Shown here one piece after another: positions 1-45,576 of a stretch of DNA of 64,000 nt. The translations under genes were made by a program, and so were the position numbers. How positions within the stretch are numbered: position 1 is the first letter of the stretch; each line of letters begins with the position of its first letter. Source of the DNA: Tubiluchus corallicola (taxonomy: Eukaryota > Priapulida > Priapulimorpha > Priapulimorphida > Tubiluchidae); NCBI GenBank assembly GCA_030141605.1, contig JAQGDQ010000058.1, positions 360,352 to 424,351 on the forward strand, read 5' to 3'. Below the pieces are notes generated by a model. That model searched no databases, had not been told where the DNA came from, and saw only the letters and a list, made by a program, of their open reading frames with translations.

Positions 1-40
1 ATTTTTATGTTAGTGACATTATGATAAATAATTTTTTCAG

Positions 41-32822
<32,782 letters not shown>

Positions 32823-33081
32823 CAACTGCAAAACATCACATATTTGAAAGCTGCTTTAACTGATGATGCAGGGTGATTTAATTTACTTAAATTTAACAGG
32901 TCACTTTTATCATTTTCTGAAAGTATTGAGCACTTTGTCTATTTTTGAAAGCAGTAAAATTTGATCAAAATTAGGCTTTGTTGTATGATATTAATTATTT
33001 TGTTATTGTAATATAGTATTATTGTCAAAATATGCCCCCATGGTGTCTGGACAATCCAAGTTAAAGCCTTGTCTATGAAAG

Positions 33082-33087
33082 AATAAA
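33082..33087 (+). terminator. Probable POLE polyadenylation signal
   Basis: AATAAA 260 bp after the POLE stop codon, the first canonical hexamer I see downstream on this strand. Cleavage about 15-25 bp further would give a 3' UTR near 280 nt. Inferred from position only. Confidence 0.55.
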
Positions 33088-34109
33088 AACTGTTAGGTGC
33101 ACAGAAACTACAAGCTGCATTTTTTGATACCCCATTAAAACATTATCATGAAAGCTTGACATACCATTTGCTTTTAACTGCAAGCATGTTAACAGAATTT
33201 AAAATTTAATATGCAAATGCAGCTTTTGATACACACTTGCTTCAGCCAACTGCAAATAGTGTGCAAAACGGAACACTGTAGGTCATTAATATGGTTCACT
33301 CCCACAATTTCTGTGTGTTTGTGGCTGTCTTGTACCTGTAATATTACTTGTTGCTCAAGTTTTTATGGTTAGTTAACATACCATGATATCATAGTTGTTG
33401 TGGTTTGTTAGCTCTCTATTGCTTTTGGCATTTAAGTTCTTGTGGTACATTAATGCTTCTGGCGTTTTTTAAAACGGATGAAATTCGATTTAATACTTTC
33501 ATCTCTGAGATTCATTCAGTTTGCCATTTTCTAGTTTTGAACCTACAGACAGACACGGTTGTTTTTATACTATTATAAAGTGATTTTTTTGTGTGTTTAA
33601 ACTAATCCTGGATATCAACCACTATAGATGATAAATCACATGGATTGTTCATTTGTGCAATGGCAGCTCATGTATAGGCACTGTGGAACTGCAGCATCCT
33701 TTATTTTCACTCGATAATATTCAATATAGTAAGTTTTTTCTTTAGTTCTTTCTTTATACTTGTCCGGAGCATGTGAAGGTAGTACTGTTTGCTTCACAAC
33801 CAGCACAGTGTGCTACAGCATCACGGTGTTTGGCTGTTGTGCGCGTGTGTTGCGCACGTCTGAACCCGGGTAGAGAAAGTACTGTCGCTCACACAGTTTG
33901 TTGTCAGTTGTCACGTGCTTACTGTGAAAGGATCAAGCTTGAACTGCACCAATTTAGGCTATTAGTAAGCAAAAAATATGTTTTTGTTTAGGATTTTATC
34001 AAGTTTATGCACAAACTTTTACTTGTTTGTTTGTTTAAAATTATAACATTAAAATTTCGCATTTGTTTCATTTTACACAGTATTGAAACAATTGCTAAAA
34101 ATTTTCTGA

Positions 34110-34138
34110 AGCAGCACCCCCATTATGAGCCGCCACTG
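34110..34138 (-). repeat. Possible hAT-type transposon terminus
   Basis: Minus-strand reading CAGTGGCGGCTCATAATGGG followed by ggtgctgctt resembles hAT terminal inverted repeats (CAGTGGCGGAT type). No partner terminus or 8-bp target duplication was found nearby, so this may be a solo end or chance. Confidence 0.3.
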
Positions 34139-36525
34139 CTTGTAAAATTATGCTATACTATGTCGCAAAGCAGCTTAAAGCGATGTTTTACCTGACAGGA
34201 ATCTGGAATCTGTTATGCGTTGTTAATGTGTGCAATAAATAAAAATCACTTTATATTGTTTCAGCACACCCATTTGCCAAACCAGCATTACATTTCTTCA
34301 GTAACTATTCGTATTAAATTGCTTATATGCAACTCGGTATGCAATATCGCATAACACAATGGGAATGTCTGGCCAACTTCGCTTAATGGCATGTAGTTGT
34401 TTGAACCATAAAATTAGTAAAAAATCATTGAATTTAAATGTTCAAAAAAGGTGTTTTAGAATGAAGGTCTTTGCATTACCTGTTACAAATTTTGTAAATA
34501 TTGTATAGAAGCTGTTTATGCCTGTATTTTTACTGTCTTGTAGTATAATTCTTTCTGTAAATTGCATTTATTTATATCGTTTTAGCAATAAACAAAAAAA
34601 TCGCAAAAAGTATTGATTACAAGCACTCACAATAATTTGTTTTATTCGCACGTTCCCAAATAATAGTTACATGTACAAGCGAACATTTACACTGACCTGA
34701 TAGTACATTAAAACAAAACAAAAATTTATTTCTTTTTCCTTCAAACCACGATTTTCATACGGCTATGATTGTCTTATGTTCTATACAAAAAACACAACTG
34801 TAAATGGTGTCTAATAACAAACAGTATTTTGCGTAAAAAATATAAGCTTGCTTAGGACAACTAAGGGTTGGCTCACACCAACAGCAGTGGACATTATATT
34901 TTCACTTTAAACATCTTCCTCTAATTATTACAAAGTATACTATAGAAGCTTTGAGGCACCTACAAAAATATTCAATGCATGAAAAGAAACCCAAGGTGGA
35001 AAAAATTCCGGTCGGACAACACTGCTACACAATAATAATCAGTCAACAAGTACACAATCTTAGACACTTGCATTCAATACATAAATCTGAATTTACAGCA
35101 CAAACATTATTTCCTCGCTATTCAGATGCTCAGCTACAAAATATAGATGTTTATTAAGAACTTTTTTTAATAATGACCAAAAAATTAAACTGCAATGACA
35201 ACTAGTATGACTTTATGATTAGTGAAAATAATATGATTGTGACACTAATTAAATATAAACAAGGCCGCTAGTTTCTTAATGCCAAAGACTAAGGAAATCA
35301 TTTGAGATGAAATAATGGAAAATTAAGAAGATACAAGTTAAGTAAAGATGGCTGTAATTGAAGCAGCATTGTCAAAATTATTAATGTTATGCTGCAGTTT
35401 TGCTTACACCAATTTCCAATCAACACTGCTACATTGCTAGACACACACAGTAACCAAATGCCTCATTTTTTACATTAGCTTGTATGTCAGTGATGATATA
35501 CACACCAGTAATAATCATCGTAGCTCTACCCTACACAAGACAATGTACTAACAAACACAACTGAAAAAATCATTTTCTCTTATCCACGCCTAATATCACG
35601 ACAAGACTAGAATAAAATATGCCGAACACACCTCAAGGCCTATTAGCTGTTGGAAACTTTGCCGAACTGTTTCTTATTTCTCATGTATGAAAGCATCATA
35701 TTATGGGCCTTTTTATACAATATACATTATCAAATAACTTTACTAAAAACATATCAAATATACATTAGATGCGAAAATGTGCCAAAAATTAGCAAAACGT
35801 GCCAACTTGCCTTGGGGAGGTAATTCACCCTGTGGTAGCATACTTGACAAATTTCATCTCTAGAGGATACAAAAGTGCAGCAACAAATAGGAAAACAGTG
35901 GAAAAGCGATTATGCGCTAACCTGCTGCATGCACGGTTAATTAGACATTTGGCTCAAAGGTAGTTGGAAGGCTACTGGAACTCAAGACCATATACAACAC
36001 TACACATTTGTATTAACAAACTGATATCTGCTGGGCAACATGAGTGCACAATGAACTTTCAATTTCCTAAATACAAACTTGTGATTAAAATACAAAACAC
36101 ACATTTTCTAAATAATAACAAAGTGTAATATGTATAGTGTATACAACATGTTACAGCTAAGGCCTATAAATTTGCTTTTACATTAATAGATATAATAATA
36201 ATATATCAAGTAAAGGAACAAGTCTTGGCATACATTTGTTACATCTTTCTGTACAACAAAATACTTGCACATAAAAGATACATTCGGCATGATGGAACTA
36301 AAACTAATCAAGTCCCAACACATGCACCTTTAATAATGAATGGCAAGATTTACTTAGGGCAGCCAATATAAAAGGAAATATGATTACTAGCGTGAACATC
36401 CAAACAAGTGCTATGTACAAATGTAAATTAATTTCTTTATACAGTTCACACCTTGGTACAATGCACATTTATAACGTTCACATTTTTATAACACATTACA
36501 CTTGAAAGTCCAGAATTTGTATAAC

Positions 36526-36545
36526 ATATATATATATATATATAT
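36526..36545. repeat. (AT)n microsatellite
   Basis: Ten uninterrupted AT dinucleotides in the intergenic interval. Confidence 0.9.
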
Positions 36546-36962
36546 GATTTACAGCTTAACGAGTATTGCTTTATTTCAATATGAATGTCATAAGTTATAT
36601 AGCAACCCAAAATGCTTAGTTTGTAGACAGTGCAGCTAGAAATATGTCAAAATGCAATGCCTGTTTCTCATAAAGCAGAAATAACTGAAATGTAATATAA
36701 AATGGTAACCTCCAGCAGACATATCTAGTAACCCAGATATCAAAACTGAATGGATAAAAGATAATCATACCTTTCTATGCGATATTATAAGGTTTCACAC
36801 CCTAGAAAGCTCTCTTTAAAGTGCTTGAAGGACAAAAACACATATTTTCAGTTAAAAATGCAGTATCACGAAATTTGCTACAGTATTACAAAAACTCTAT
36901 TATAATTTGAAGTTTTAAAAAAATTATAAATGTATGTATCTATTTTGCACTCATTTAAAGGT

Positions 36963-37713
36963 ATTTAGTTTTAGTTTTACGGCATTCCAATTGACGTCAA
37001 ACATATTGGTCTATTGCTCTGCCTCTGCTGTGACGAAAGCACGCTCAGCGGCATTTGGGATAACAGCTCATGCTGGACAACAACTGTCTAAACTAAACTA
37101 AACTAAACAACATGACAGTCACAACTAATGTCTAATCAGCAGATATACTGATTGCACTTTACATAAACACAAATTTGCAGAGCAGCAGCTATTTTTACAC
37201 GAAATTAACACTCCACGTAGCCAAAAAACGACATTTCAATTTAAACAGAATGTAGAGACGAAGTTTCAAAACACTACAAATACATAGACATGAGTATAAT
37301 AAAGAAACTAAGCCAGTTAGCCTTGCTTTACAATAAATGAGCAACAAAAACATCAAGTCTCTCTTGCCTTTGAACATACGAACATCATGCCTGCAATGTA
37401 TTTTTCTACATTAATTGATCTTGTGCTCGTCTGCAAGATTTTTTCAGTTTTTGTACTTTTCCGTTTGTTAGGCCACGGAAATGGAATAAATTGGATTGAT
37501 CCATTCCATAGATGACCCTTATATACAATGCCCGAGTGACATTGGCATCTGTTACCCATGGTTATAACACATTTGAAATTATTTTGAATGTGAAGATCTC
37601 ATTGAGGTTTATAAAAACTGGCCAGAAAAGAAAACACTTTGTTTTGTCCTTATTTAAAGTTAATCAAATAGTTGTTTTTATCTAACTTGCAAAGCCGTAA
37701 ACTAAACTAAACT
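36963..37713. repeat. Inverted repeat pair with (TAAAC)n, possible MITE
   Basis: Left ttttagttttacggc (36966-36981 region) is mirrored by gccgtaaactaaactaaact at about 37693-37712; an internal (TAAAC)4 lies at 37089-37108. GACGTCAA occurs near the left arm (36994) and again beyond the right arm (37789). The arms are short and imperfect. Confidence 0.3.
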
Positions 37714-39061
37714 GCGGCAGGGTTGTGCGAAATAACTTGCACGCTGATTGGCAGTCAGTCAACGAAAATGACTGACATTAGGTTAGACGTCAATTAGCAA
37801 TAAGAAATAGACCGTAGCAAGGTTGAACTGTATACAAAATATATAGACAAATAAAATATGGAACGATACTTCAAGCATTTTAATATTAATAGGTTAATTA
37901 GCAATATCAATGGTTTGGTAGTGTGTTACACAACAAATACAATATATTGCTGAAGTCTACTTTACTATTCCCAATTATTCAAGTAGGTAAATAGTAATGT
38001 ACTAAAGAAGACTCTAGAAAAATTGTTGACTATAAATGACAATAAATGACTTTTGACACTCTCTAAAATTGCACTAAAAATCAGGCTATTTGCATAAATA
38101 TTTATTGCTGACAAAACAATTTCAACGTTTAGTATGAAAAGCACCCATGCTAAGCAGACAAAGGCAACTATCAACAACTGTCCGTATTGGAAGCCATATG
38201 TACAGCAGAAATTATTTGTTGATAAACTAGAAGTATAAGCTCACTGTAGCAACAATAACACATTCACTCACATATCAGACTCACCAATAGGTTCTCGTTT
38301 AATAATGTGTCGACTAGCAATAATAAAATTTTACTACACATTTTCTAAACTTCACCCTTTTCAACCTTTCTTGAAACAATAAAACTTCTCCAATCCTGTT
38401 GCGAAGTTGTCATTTAAAACATACCTGTAACATAAAATCTACCATACTTACGACGTATATTGTACAGGCCTAAACAGCTATTAGTCTTACAAACAACTGC
38501 TCTGTTTCATTTTTTTGCAATGCACTGCATGGAACTTAATTGTTGACGATCTAGCTGCTACCGGATGCCAACTCAGAACATTTCTTAATTATAATGATAA
38601 TACTTTGCAAGTGTACAATATGCTAGCTATTAATCTATATTTCAAGGAATGTGATTGTACATCACTACTTTACTAATGATTTTTTTGTAATTTTAAAGAA
38701 CGGCCATTAGGGAAATGCATGACTCACTGTGCAGTAGGATTGTTGATACTTTCTACAATTCCTTTAGTTTACAACTCATGTGTTTTTCCTAGCAGGCTGA
38801 ATTTGGCAAACTTACAAACACCGCGTATTTGGACAGTCACCTCGAACAAATAATTTTTCCCAAGAGAGGATGATTATTCACACTTAACATGGCATTTTGC
38901 TGGACTGCATTATCAATGTTAAATGAGGACATACTGTTTCATAGCACATTTACTAATGAGACATACTTAAAACTAGACATGAATGTTTATAACCTCAGCA
39001 TTGCAACTCAAAATATTATTTTACAACTCTTACAACCGTGCAAGATGACAAATGTGCAAGG

Positions 39062-39067
39062 TTTATT
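39062..39067 (-). terminator. Probable polyadenylation signal of the XKR gene
   Basis: TTTATT on plus (AATAAA on minus) 59 bp past the stop codon, the nearest canonical hexamer. Further ones downstream would allow longer 3' UTRs. Confidence 0.5.
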
Positions 39068-39125
39068 CACAAAGGCTAACTGAAAATAAATATAAATTGC
39101 TATTGTCTTACATTTCTTAATACTG

Positions 39126-42100
39126 TCAACATGGATTGTTAGCCATCTCTTTCATTTCTAAATTGATTTCGTCTGTCTCATCAATGCCATATTGCTGAGC
39201 GACTGAAGGTGGTGACGTTGCAGAAACCTGTGATGGTCGAGACGATGTCTGCACTGGTGTGCTATGCGATGTCTTCCTGGACGGTGAGGGTGTCACCCCC
39301 ATTTCTCCGGCATAACGTCGCTTAATGCACAGGACACCGTCGATATTTTCTTTATTAGGATGAAACCACCAATAGTATATTAGCATCCAAATGACACCTA
39401 TCCAAAACACACCTAGCACCAGGACAAGAGATGGTACTTTGTACCATTTCCATTCTTTGACAGTAAAGTACCAGACTAATATCATCATAGCATTTTCTAC
39501 ATATACAACAAAGTAATACAGCAGGTACCGACTACGTGTTTTGCCCTCACTGACGTTAAAAAAGCAGAAAATATACATAATGCCAACGACCAAGTCAAAG
39601 AACTTCTCGTCGCAGCCATTTGCTTCACCACAGAAGTGAGTCTTTTGCAACATGATCCACAAGCTCATCAGAGCCCAATGCACACCACAGACAACAAACA
39701 CTTGCCAGTTGAAGTGCGTGGCGAATAGCGCCAGTGCTACAACTCGGCACGCAATCGTGCAGAAACGCCAGAGAAACTGCAACGCTGCACCTAACAGTGA
39801 CATGTTCTCTTTATTGTGAAGTGATATTCGAAGAGACCTGTGATATGATGCTAAAGCCCAAGAAAGGGACAGCAGAGAAAATATGCAGCTCACAGCTTGT
39901 ACGGTTTCTGAAATAAGAAAAAATGGTGTAAAACAATCACGAATGATAATGACAGATTCCGTGTAAGTCATAGATTCGTTCAGAACCTATTTTTTCTCTT
40001 TGATCACAGTTTTTCGCAAAAACAGCATGTGATGTATATGACATAAACTATCAAAGGCGCTTTTTGAAAGGCGAATTGAGGGTTGCTTTATTTACATGTT
40101 CCAGGACGAATGATTGAACTGAATAAGATGTGATTTTCTGGAGGTTTTCATATGGTTATCATTAGTCGCCTAATTTCTCAGCTAACATACATATAATATC
40201 CAGGTTAAAATAGAGGAAAAATTTCAAAATGTTAGAAATTAACCTATATTTGATATGGTTTGACATTGGACTTCAGCAATGCTCTGAATTTGTAGTTAGC
40301 CTCGGTCAACGGTAAAGACAATTCAAACAATGCAGAAAAATTAAAGCAGGCACAAAAGTGCACCAGGCGCTGCTAGAATAACCATAGCAAGCAGTAGGAC
40401 AATAGAAAAGATTTTCTTTTGCTGCAATTTGGATAGTTATTTAATAGCTTCTCAGTGTATTATTAGTAATAACATGCATTAGCAAGTTACTGTCCATCAC
40501 ATTATTTCCTATAGATAGCTTAATTTAACATTGATTCACTTAACATTGCGTTTTACTTGAAGCTTTGACCATATCAGTGACGATAAGACAGGATTTCCAG
40601 GTGGTGCATTTTTTCCACAAAATCCAAAATAGTAACCTTCAGCAACCTTTATACTTGCAAAATTACAACCTGCTATCATTTATTAGTGCAAGCTGCAAAC
40701 TCCATAATAAGTATGAGGCAGGCAATGCCAGACACTTAGTGCATAAAGGATAGAAGAAAATACAAAGACATCAAAATTGTAGGAAATGCCATGCTGATAG
40801 TGATAACTATTATTGATATGGTGCACTTAGAATGTTCTACGTCTTCAAGCAATTGCAGGTTTTTGAAAATTCCCCTGTCAATAATTTATTTCCTGATTAC
40901 AAAGCAAGCCTGATCAATACTAATATACACGACAGTTATACAGCAGCTGAAGTGCAAGTTTTCTGTCAACAGGTTTTCTGCTCATGCTTAACTCTCTACT
41001 TTTAGTTATGTTGCAGCATAAATCTGGTTATATACTTATAATACCTTCAAGTTATTGCTATTTGTTAATATTTATCACATTTACTTGAGTTGTCATAGTT
41101 AAAATAATGAATAAATTTATGATTATCATAGTCATTACTAAAAATTCTTCAGAATTTGCATGTTCTACGGGCTACCTTCAGTGCTCAAATTGTAAAATTA
41201 GAGCAAGGTATGCTACAATACTGTTCGTGTTTCTTTAATAACACAGTTCACAATTTTGAAGACTGCTAAGCAAACATGTGAGACACAAACATGCATGCCT
41301 ACCCAGCCTAGTACAAAACTCAAACATATTTCTCTACATAATGATAATTGATAAAAACTGCATAATGATAGTTTGATGAGCATCGTAAAACTGACATATG
41401 CGAAAAAAACATGCTGTTAAATATCTTGCAACAATAGGAGAAATCTTGATTACTATACAATTTGGTCTTAATGAATGTTCTATTTAAGCTCAAATTTGCA
41501 GTTGTTATACGTTATGGGAAGTTAGTCATACATCTGCATTTATTTTTTAACAATCATATATACTGTATGCCCCCGTATACCCTCAATTCGAGCTTTGGTT
41601 GCCCTTTCAAAATGCTGATTTTAATCGTTGTTTTGTAATTTGCAATGAGCTTTACACACTTTTACAAAGCCAATGAGTCAACTAAATTGGCACTGTATCA
41701 AAAACAAGTATAAAGGCCGAGTGTTAAATAAAACAAGACCCCAGCTTACCACTGGCTTAAATATGAAACATAAATGCCAGTAATCTTTAAGCAACACAAG
41801 TAACACTTTACTACATCAAGAACTTTTTTCTACTACGAGATCTGATCACTCAGCAAGAACGGCTTCTTTGGTATCTATAATAAGCTGTTGCAAAAATTTC
41901 ACAGCCAAGAAAATATAAAATGCTGAATTCTGGCAGAAAATGTAAACAGACAAGCAGTGTACAATGTTTCTATTTTAAACTGATGTATTAAACTATTTTA
42001 ATATGACATTTTAAATGCTGTTGTGAAATATGAATAAGATGCCAAAAATTATTGTACAAGCATGTGTATACTTGCATTTCTTTAGCAAATAGAAAATTCA

Positions 42101-43736
42101 AAATGTGGCAGAATAAAAAAATCGATTTTGCTGTATGCAAATTCCAGTATTGCGCAGCATTGCTCTTGTAAACTAAAGTGGTGCAGTAAAGAAAAAACTT
42201 GTCTGATGTATGTGTGCACTGCACCCTGACACGTCCTTAGTGCCTGAGTGCAAGGTGATTAAGTGTAATCTACACAAACCATGCATGCATAAAGTACTGC
42301 CTAACTACCTGTTAAGACATCATCAGGCTGACCAGGCTGTAGATCAAGACCAAGAGTTGCCATGATGTACAGTTGCAGCACAAGCTGTGGTGCTGACTCT
42401 ATAAATGCCTCAAATAATCGTAACATGGTTGAATCAACATCCTCATATATTAGCAAATGATAATAGTATCTTTGGTGGGCTGGTGAAGGCTTGTACAAAA
42501 CTTTTATTCCATAATAAAGTGCATCTATGTACCTATAACAAATAATACTCAATTAATCAAGGTATAAATATATGACACCCCTTGAAAAGTCTGTGTACAC
42601 TCGCTACACTATACAGTTCAAAAGTGCATAAAGGTTTTTGTACACAATTAAAACAAATATGTAGAAAAAATCCATAAATAATTTATTATCTTAATCAACC
42701 ATTATTACATATGCAATTCTGTAGGCGTTAAGAATAGTTGAGTTGTAAAAAACAAATTAGTGTGTAATAATTCCCTTTCTGTAAATATTATGGAAATTTG
42801 AAATACCAGGGATCAATCAGAAAGTAAACTCTTAATGAGACAAGGAAACGTGTACCATTTGATGCTTATTCAGGGCTGAAAGCCTAAAACATATGAAAAA
42901 TAAAAGAAACTGGCTATGTTTCTCTCAATTATCCAAGCTAACCTGAGTAACCTCCAGCTTAGTCTGCATTGATAATCAAAAAGTACGAATAAGAGCAAAA
43001 TGTATTCTCGATGTATGGAAGGCCAATTGAGTAGTTACAAAATGGTTACAAAGTAGTTACAAATTGCAAATACAATACTTTCACTGGCCAGTGTAATAAA
43101 AAGGCAACCAAACAATTCTAACAATGTTAATGGTTTTATCGTTAAGAAGTAAATAATTGACAAAACAATGACTGTATCTGGCATGCATGCACCTTACTAC
43201 GTAAAGGATCCCCTCATGGCGCCACATGTACCATGGGACACGTTTTTGTATTTATTGACCCTTCTCCTTTAAGTTTAGCAGATATTGTATTTTCTGATAT
43301 TATTTACTATCCAGTGTTATTTATTATTTAAATTATTATAAATATTAACTATTTTGAATGTTATTTACCTAAGAATAGGTCCAAGTTGAAATACAAGAAA
43401 CACAATGCGCACTGCCCACTTCCACGGAGGAACTGGTAAAGCATCTGAATGTTTAGAATCTAGAAGATACCATCGTAAGCTAAACAACATCATGACTATA
43501 CTAGCAACTGCAACGAAACCAATTGTCAAATATGACCATACGGCATGACCATGTTTGTATAACAATACTGCAACAGCAATATCGGTTCCAATGTCAATTA
43601 AATAGCTAACAACGGACACAACGTCAGCTAGTAACCAAAGCCAGTTCACGTCAACTTTAGCATGTACGGAATCCGTAAAAGAACGAGCTTCGTGGGCATC
43701 TGGTGCCCCTTTTTGAGTTGTTTTCATGTTAGCCAT
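39126..43736 (-). CDS. XK-related membrane protein, XKR4/6/7 type (3 exons, 457 aa)
   Basis: Exons (minus): 43736-43369, 42532-42309, 39907-39126. Phases 2 and 1 join cleanly (AG|G, G|AA). Multi-pass plasma membrane protein of the XKR family; some members (XKR4, XKR8, XKR9) are phospholipid scramblases activated by caspase cleavage. Seen: first hydrophobic segment WLWLLADVVSVVSYLIDIGT (residues 32-60) with the family's buried Asp residues; LTIGFVAVASIVMMLFSLRW (70-89); the hallmark FEAFIESAPQLVLQLYIM (163-180) preceded by YEDVDSTMLRLF; exon 3 with four or five further membrane segments, including FFDLVVGIMYIFCFFNVSEG and YYFVVYVENAMMILVWYF; then a Ser/Thr/Pro-rich cytosolic tail. The three-exon structure equals that of vertebrate XKR4/6/7, but I cannot choose one paralogue. 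The upstream in-frame GTG at 43802 is not used; ATG 43736-43734 (MANMKTTQKG) is the first Met. The tail contains DETD (440-443), a caspase-3-like tetrapeptide. Confidence 0.93.
39908..43368 (-). other. XKR gene introns
   Basis: Intron 1 is 42533-43368 (836 bp; donor gtaaat, acceptor tgttatag) and intron 2 is 39908-42308 (2.4 kb; donor gtagtt, acceptor cttatttcag). Both are AT-rich with no element, RNA gene or second coding sequence that I recognise. Confidence 0.7.
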
Positions 43737-43875
43737 TATTATTTTCACATACAGCAGTTCTGCAAAACGTTTATCTTGACCACGGCAATTAGCTTTCTCC
43801 ACGACTGTGTCTGAAATTTTTTAGTCACGTTCTATAGAATTTGAGACCGAAGAATCAACCAATCAATTTGATAGA

Positions 43876-43913
43876 ACTTGGCGTTGCGTAGGCAGCGGCG
43901 CAAAACGCCAAGT
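43876..43913. promoter_or_regulatory. Inverted repeat ACTTGGCGTT/AACGCCAAGT upstream of the XKR gene
   Basis: A perfect 10-bp inverted repeat (43876-43885 and 43904-43913) with an 18-bp GC-rich spacer, about 140 bp upstream of the XKR ATG, with an aaccaatc (CCAAT box) at 43858-43865. The GC and CpG content is clearly above the local background. TTGGC/GCCAA halves resemble NF-I or E2F-like sites, but no factor can be assigned. Likely core promoter of the XKR gene by position; no TATA box seen. Confidence 0.4.
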
Positions 43914-44639
43914 AGAAAACTGGCTTATAACAGTGAAGCCGTGAGCGATCGAATTCAAAAAGACATGGAAAATTCATATAATATGGAAGATGCTGACATG
44001 GTCAAGAATGCAAAATGAACTTAAAATCATTAGGACGTAATGGATATTGACAATTAGTTAACATGAAATAACTTGTGCACAAAAATGCATACTCTGGATG
44101 ACAACTCTCAAACAATTAAGCACAATTAAAACTTATTTCAATACAATGACATTCAATTATTATGGTGGAGAATTGGGGAATTGTTGGTGTTTGTTTGTTT
44201 GAGTTGATGATGAAGTATAAGAGTAAAGTGTTATTCTTTCAAAATACCTGAACTCCCGATAATAAATTTCAAGTTATCATGATCTCAAGTTTTTTTGTCC
44301 AGTACCAAGCCTCGCTCCATCACGTCAATGCCTCAAGGTCTGTAACTATACGATCTCTGTGTTGTTGCTAAAATGTTATCTGCTCTGTCACGATAGCTCA
44401 AGCCAGCACCTTGAACCACGCCCAAGGGACGTTTATGCTCAGTAGTAATAAGGAATTGCATTTCCTATCTGACTTACAATAATTCCACATCAACTATCCA
44501 ACTGACGTTTCTATATTATGATAGCCATATTTATTTTGGCAATGAGAACAGAACATAATTTAGCTGATGATATAAAAATAAAATAGTTACACGAGTTTTA
44601 CCTATAATCATTTTTTATTTGAAGTATTAAACAAAGAAC

Positions 44640-45161
44640 ATGGAGAGATACAAACTTAAGCTTTTGAGTTACCAAGATGGAATATTTGAAAGGTATGTGA
44701 ATGTATCAAATTAAGAGAAAATGAGAGAAGTATTTGAAGTTAAGCTGTATAAAATTATAGTGATGGTTGGATATGTAATTAAGTTTGATGATCAACGTTT
44801 AAATATTGTAAGTTAGGTATGATAACAAGTTTATCTTGGATGCAGTTCAAAATGGCGATCTGAGTTTTCATGATGCAGATGGATGTATAGCAGGAACTAA
44901 ATAAAACAACCAGCCTCGGGTTAAAAGGGTTGTGATCGTCCTAAAACATTGAGTGAGTGACTTCAGAGATATAAAAAGCTTGTTGCTGAGGTCAAGGATT
45001 TTGGACTTGAGAGAGAACAAATCACTGAAGTAAAACCAGCTTTAAATACAGAGGCAGCAGCAGACGTGGCTGAAATATTGAAGAAAACTGCAAATCTAGG
45101 TCAAGTCTCAAAAGACCCAGGCAGACGCTGGCACGAAACTACTTTATTCTTAGACATTTGA
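44640..45161 (+). CDS. Candidate small spliced gene of unknown function
   Basis: ATG at 44640 opens MERYKLKLLSYQDGIFER, ending at a strong donor (GAAAG|gtatgtg at 44693-44694). At 44967, directly after acceptor gagtgacttcag, a 65-codon frame (44967-45161) runs to TGA: RYKKLVAEVKDFGLEREQIT, then EVKPALNTEAAADVAEILKK, ending in ETTLFLDI. Its Ala/Glu/Lys composition and codon use look coding, and it is probably alpha-helical. Exon 1 ends in phase 2 and the last exon starts in phase 0, so at least one middle exon is missing or one border is wrong. I found no middle exon that keeps the frame open. I do not recognise the family. It is divergent from the XKR gene (904 bp between start codons). It could also be a decayed gene. 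Confidence 0.35.
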
Positions 45162-45576
45162 GAGATGAAGTCACTATTATAATACTTTAATTATGTTTAA
45201 CGTGTATTAGTCACATGTATAAATGCCATGCATATTGATGTTTATCTGCACTAAATTCTTGTAATCTTCACCCTTTCAGTTTGGTCTTATGTAACGTACA
45301 TGTACTAACACTAATATGGTATCAGATGCTAAAATCAAGCAACAACAAACATATAAAAACCCCAACTATTATAAAAATTGTTTCAAAGAAAATGTAAAAC
45401 GTCCACTATGCAAAAAAAGGACATGTATTGAAAATTGATGTAATGAGGAATATAATTATTACCAAACAGCAAAATGTTACATAGAAACACTATTAAATCT
45501 GCAAAGACAGATAATTTACAAAAAGTAATTAATTATAAATATAATTAAACTGCGCAAAAATCACTAAACAAAGAAG

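Larger units (their letters stand above)
32823..39125. other. Convergent intergenic interval / possible UTRs between POLE and the XKR gene
   Basis: 6.3 kb with no exon I can support. It contains the POLE polyadenylation signal, the XKR polyadenylation signal, a hAT-like terminus (34110-34138), an (AT)n run (36526-36545) and an inverted repeat pair with (TAAAC)n (36963-37713). The interval 34600-38900 is AT-rich and otherwise featureless. It may be extended 3' UTR of the minus-strand gene, since several TTTATT (AATAAA on minus) occur. Confidence 0.6.

Noticed and set aside
33773-33991. 72-codon Cys-rich frame with a GTGCG...CGCAC inverted motif
   Set aside because: No Kozak-like context, no domain and no splice partners; probably intergenic repeat sequence.
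34081-34195. Open frame after a good acceptor (SIETIAKNFLKQHPHYEPPLL...) that could be read as the last POLE exon
   Set aside because: The exon at 32753-32822 matches the conserved POLE C-terminus much better and lies closer. Part of the 34081 frame also overlaps a hAT-like terminus.
43737-43802. N-terminal extension of the XKR protein (EKANCRGQDKRF...)
   Set aside because: The extension begins at a GTG codon and not ATG; the first Met is at 43736.
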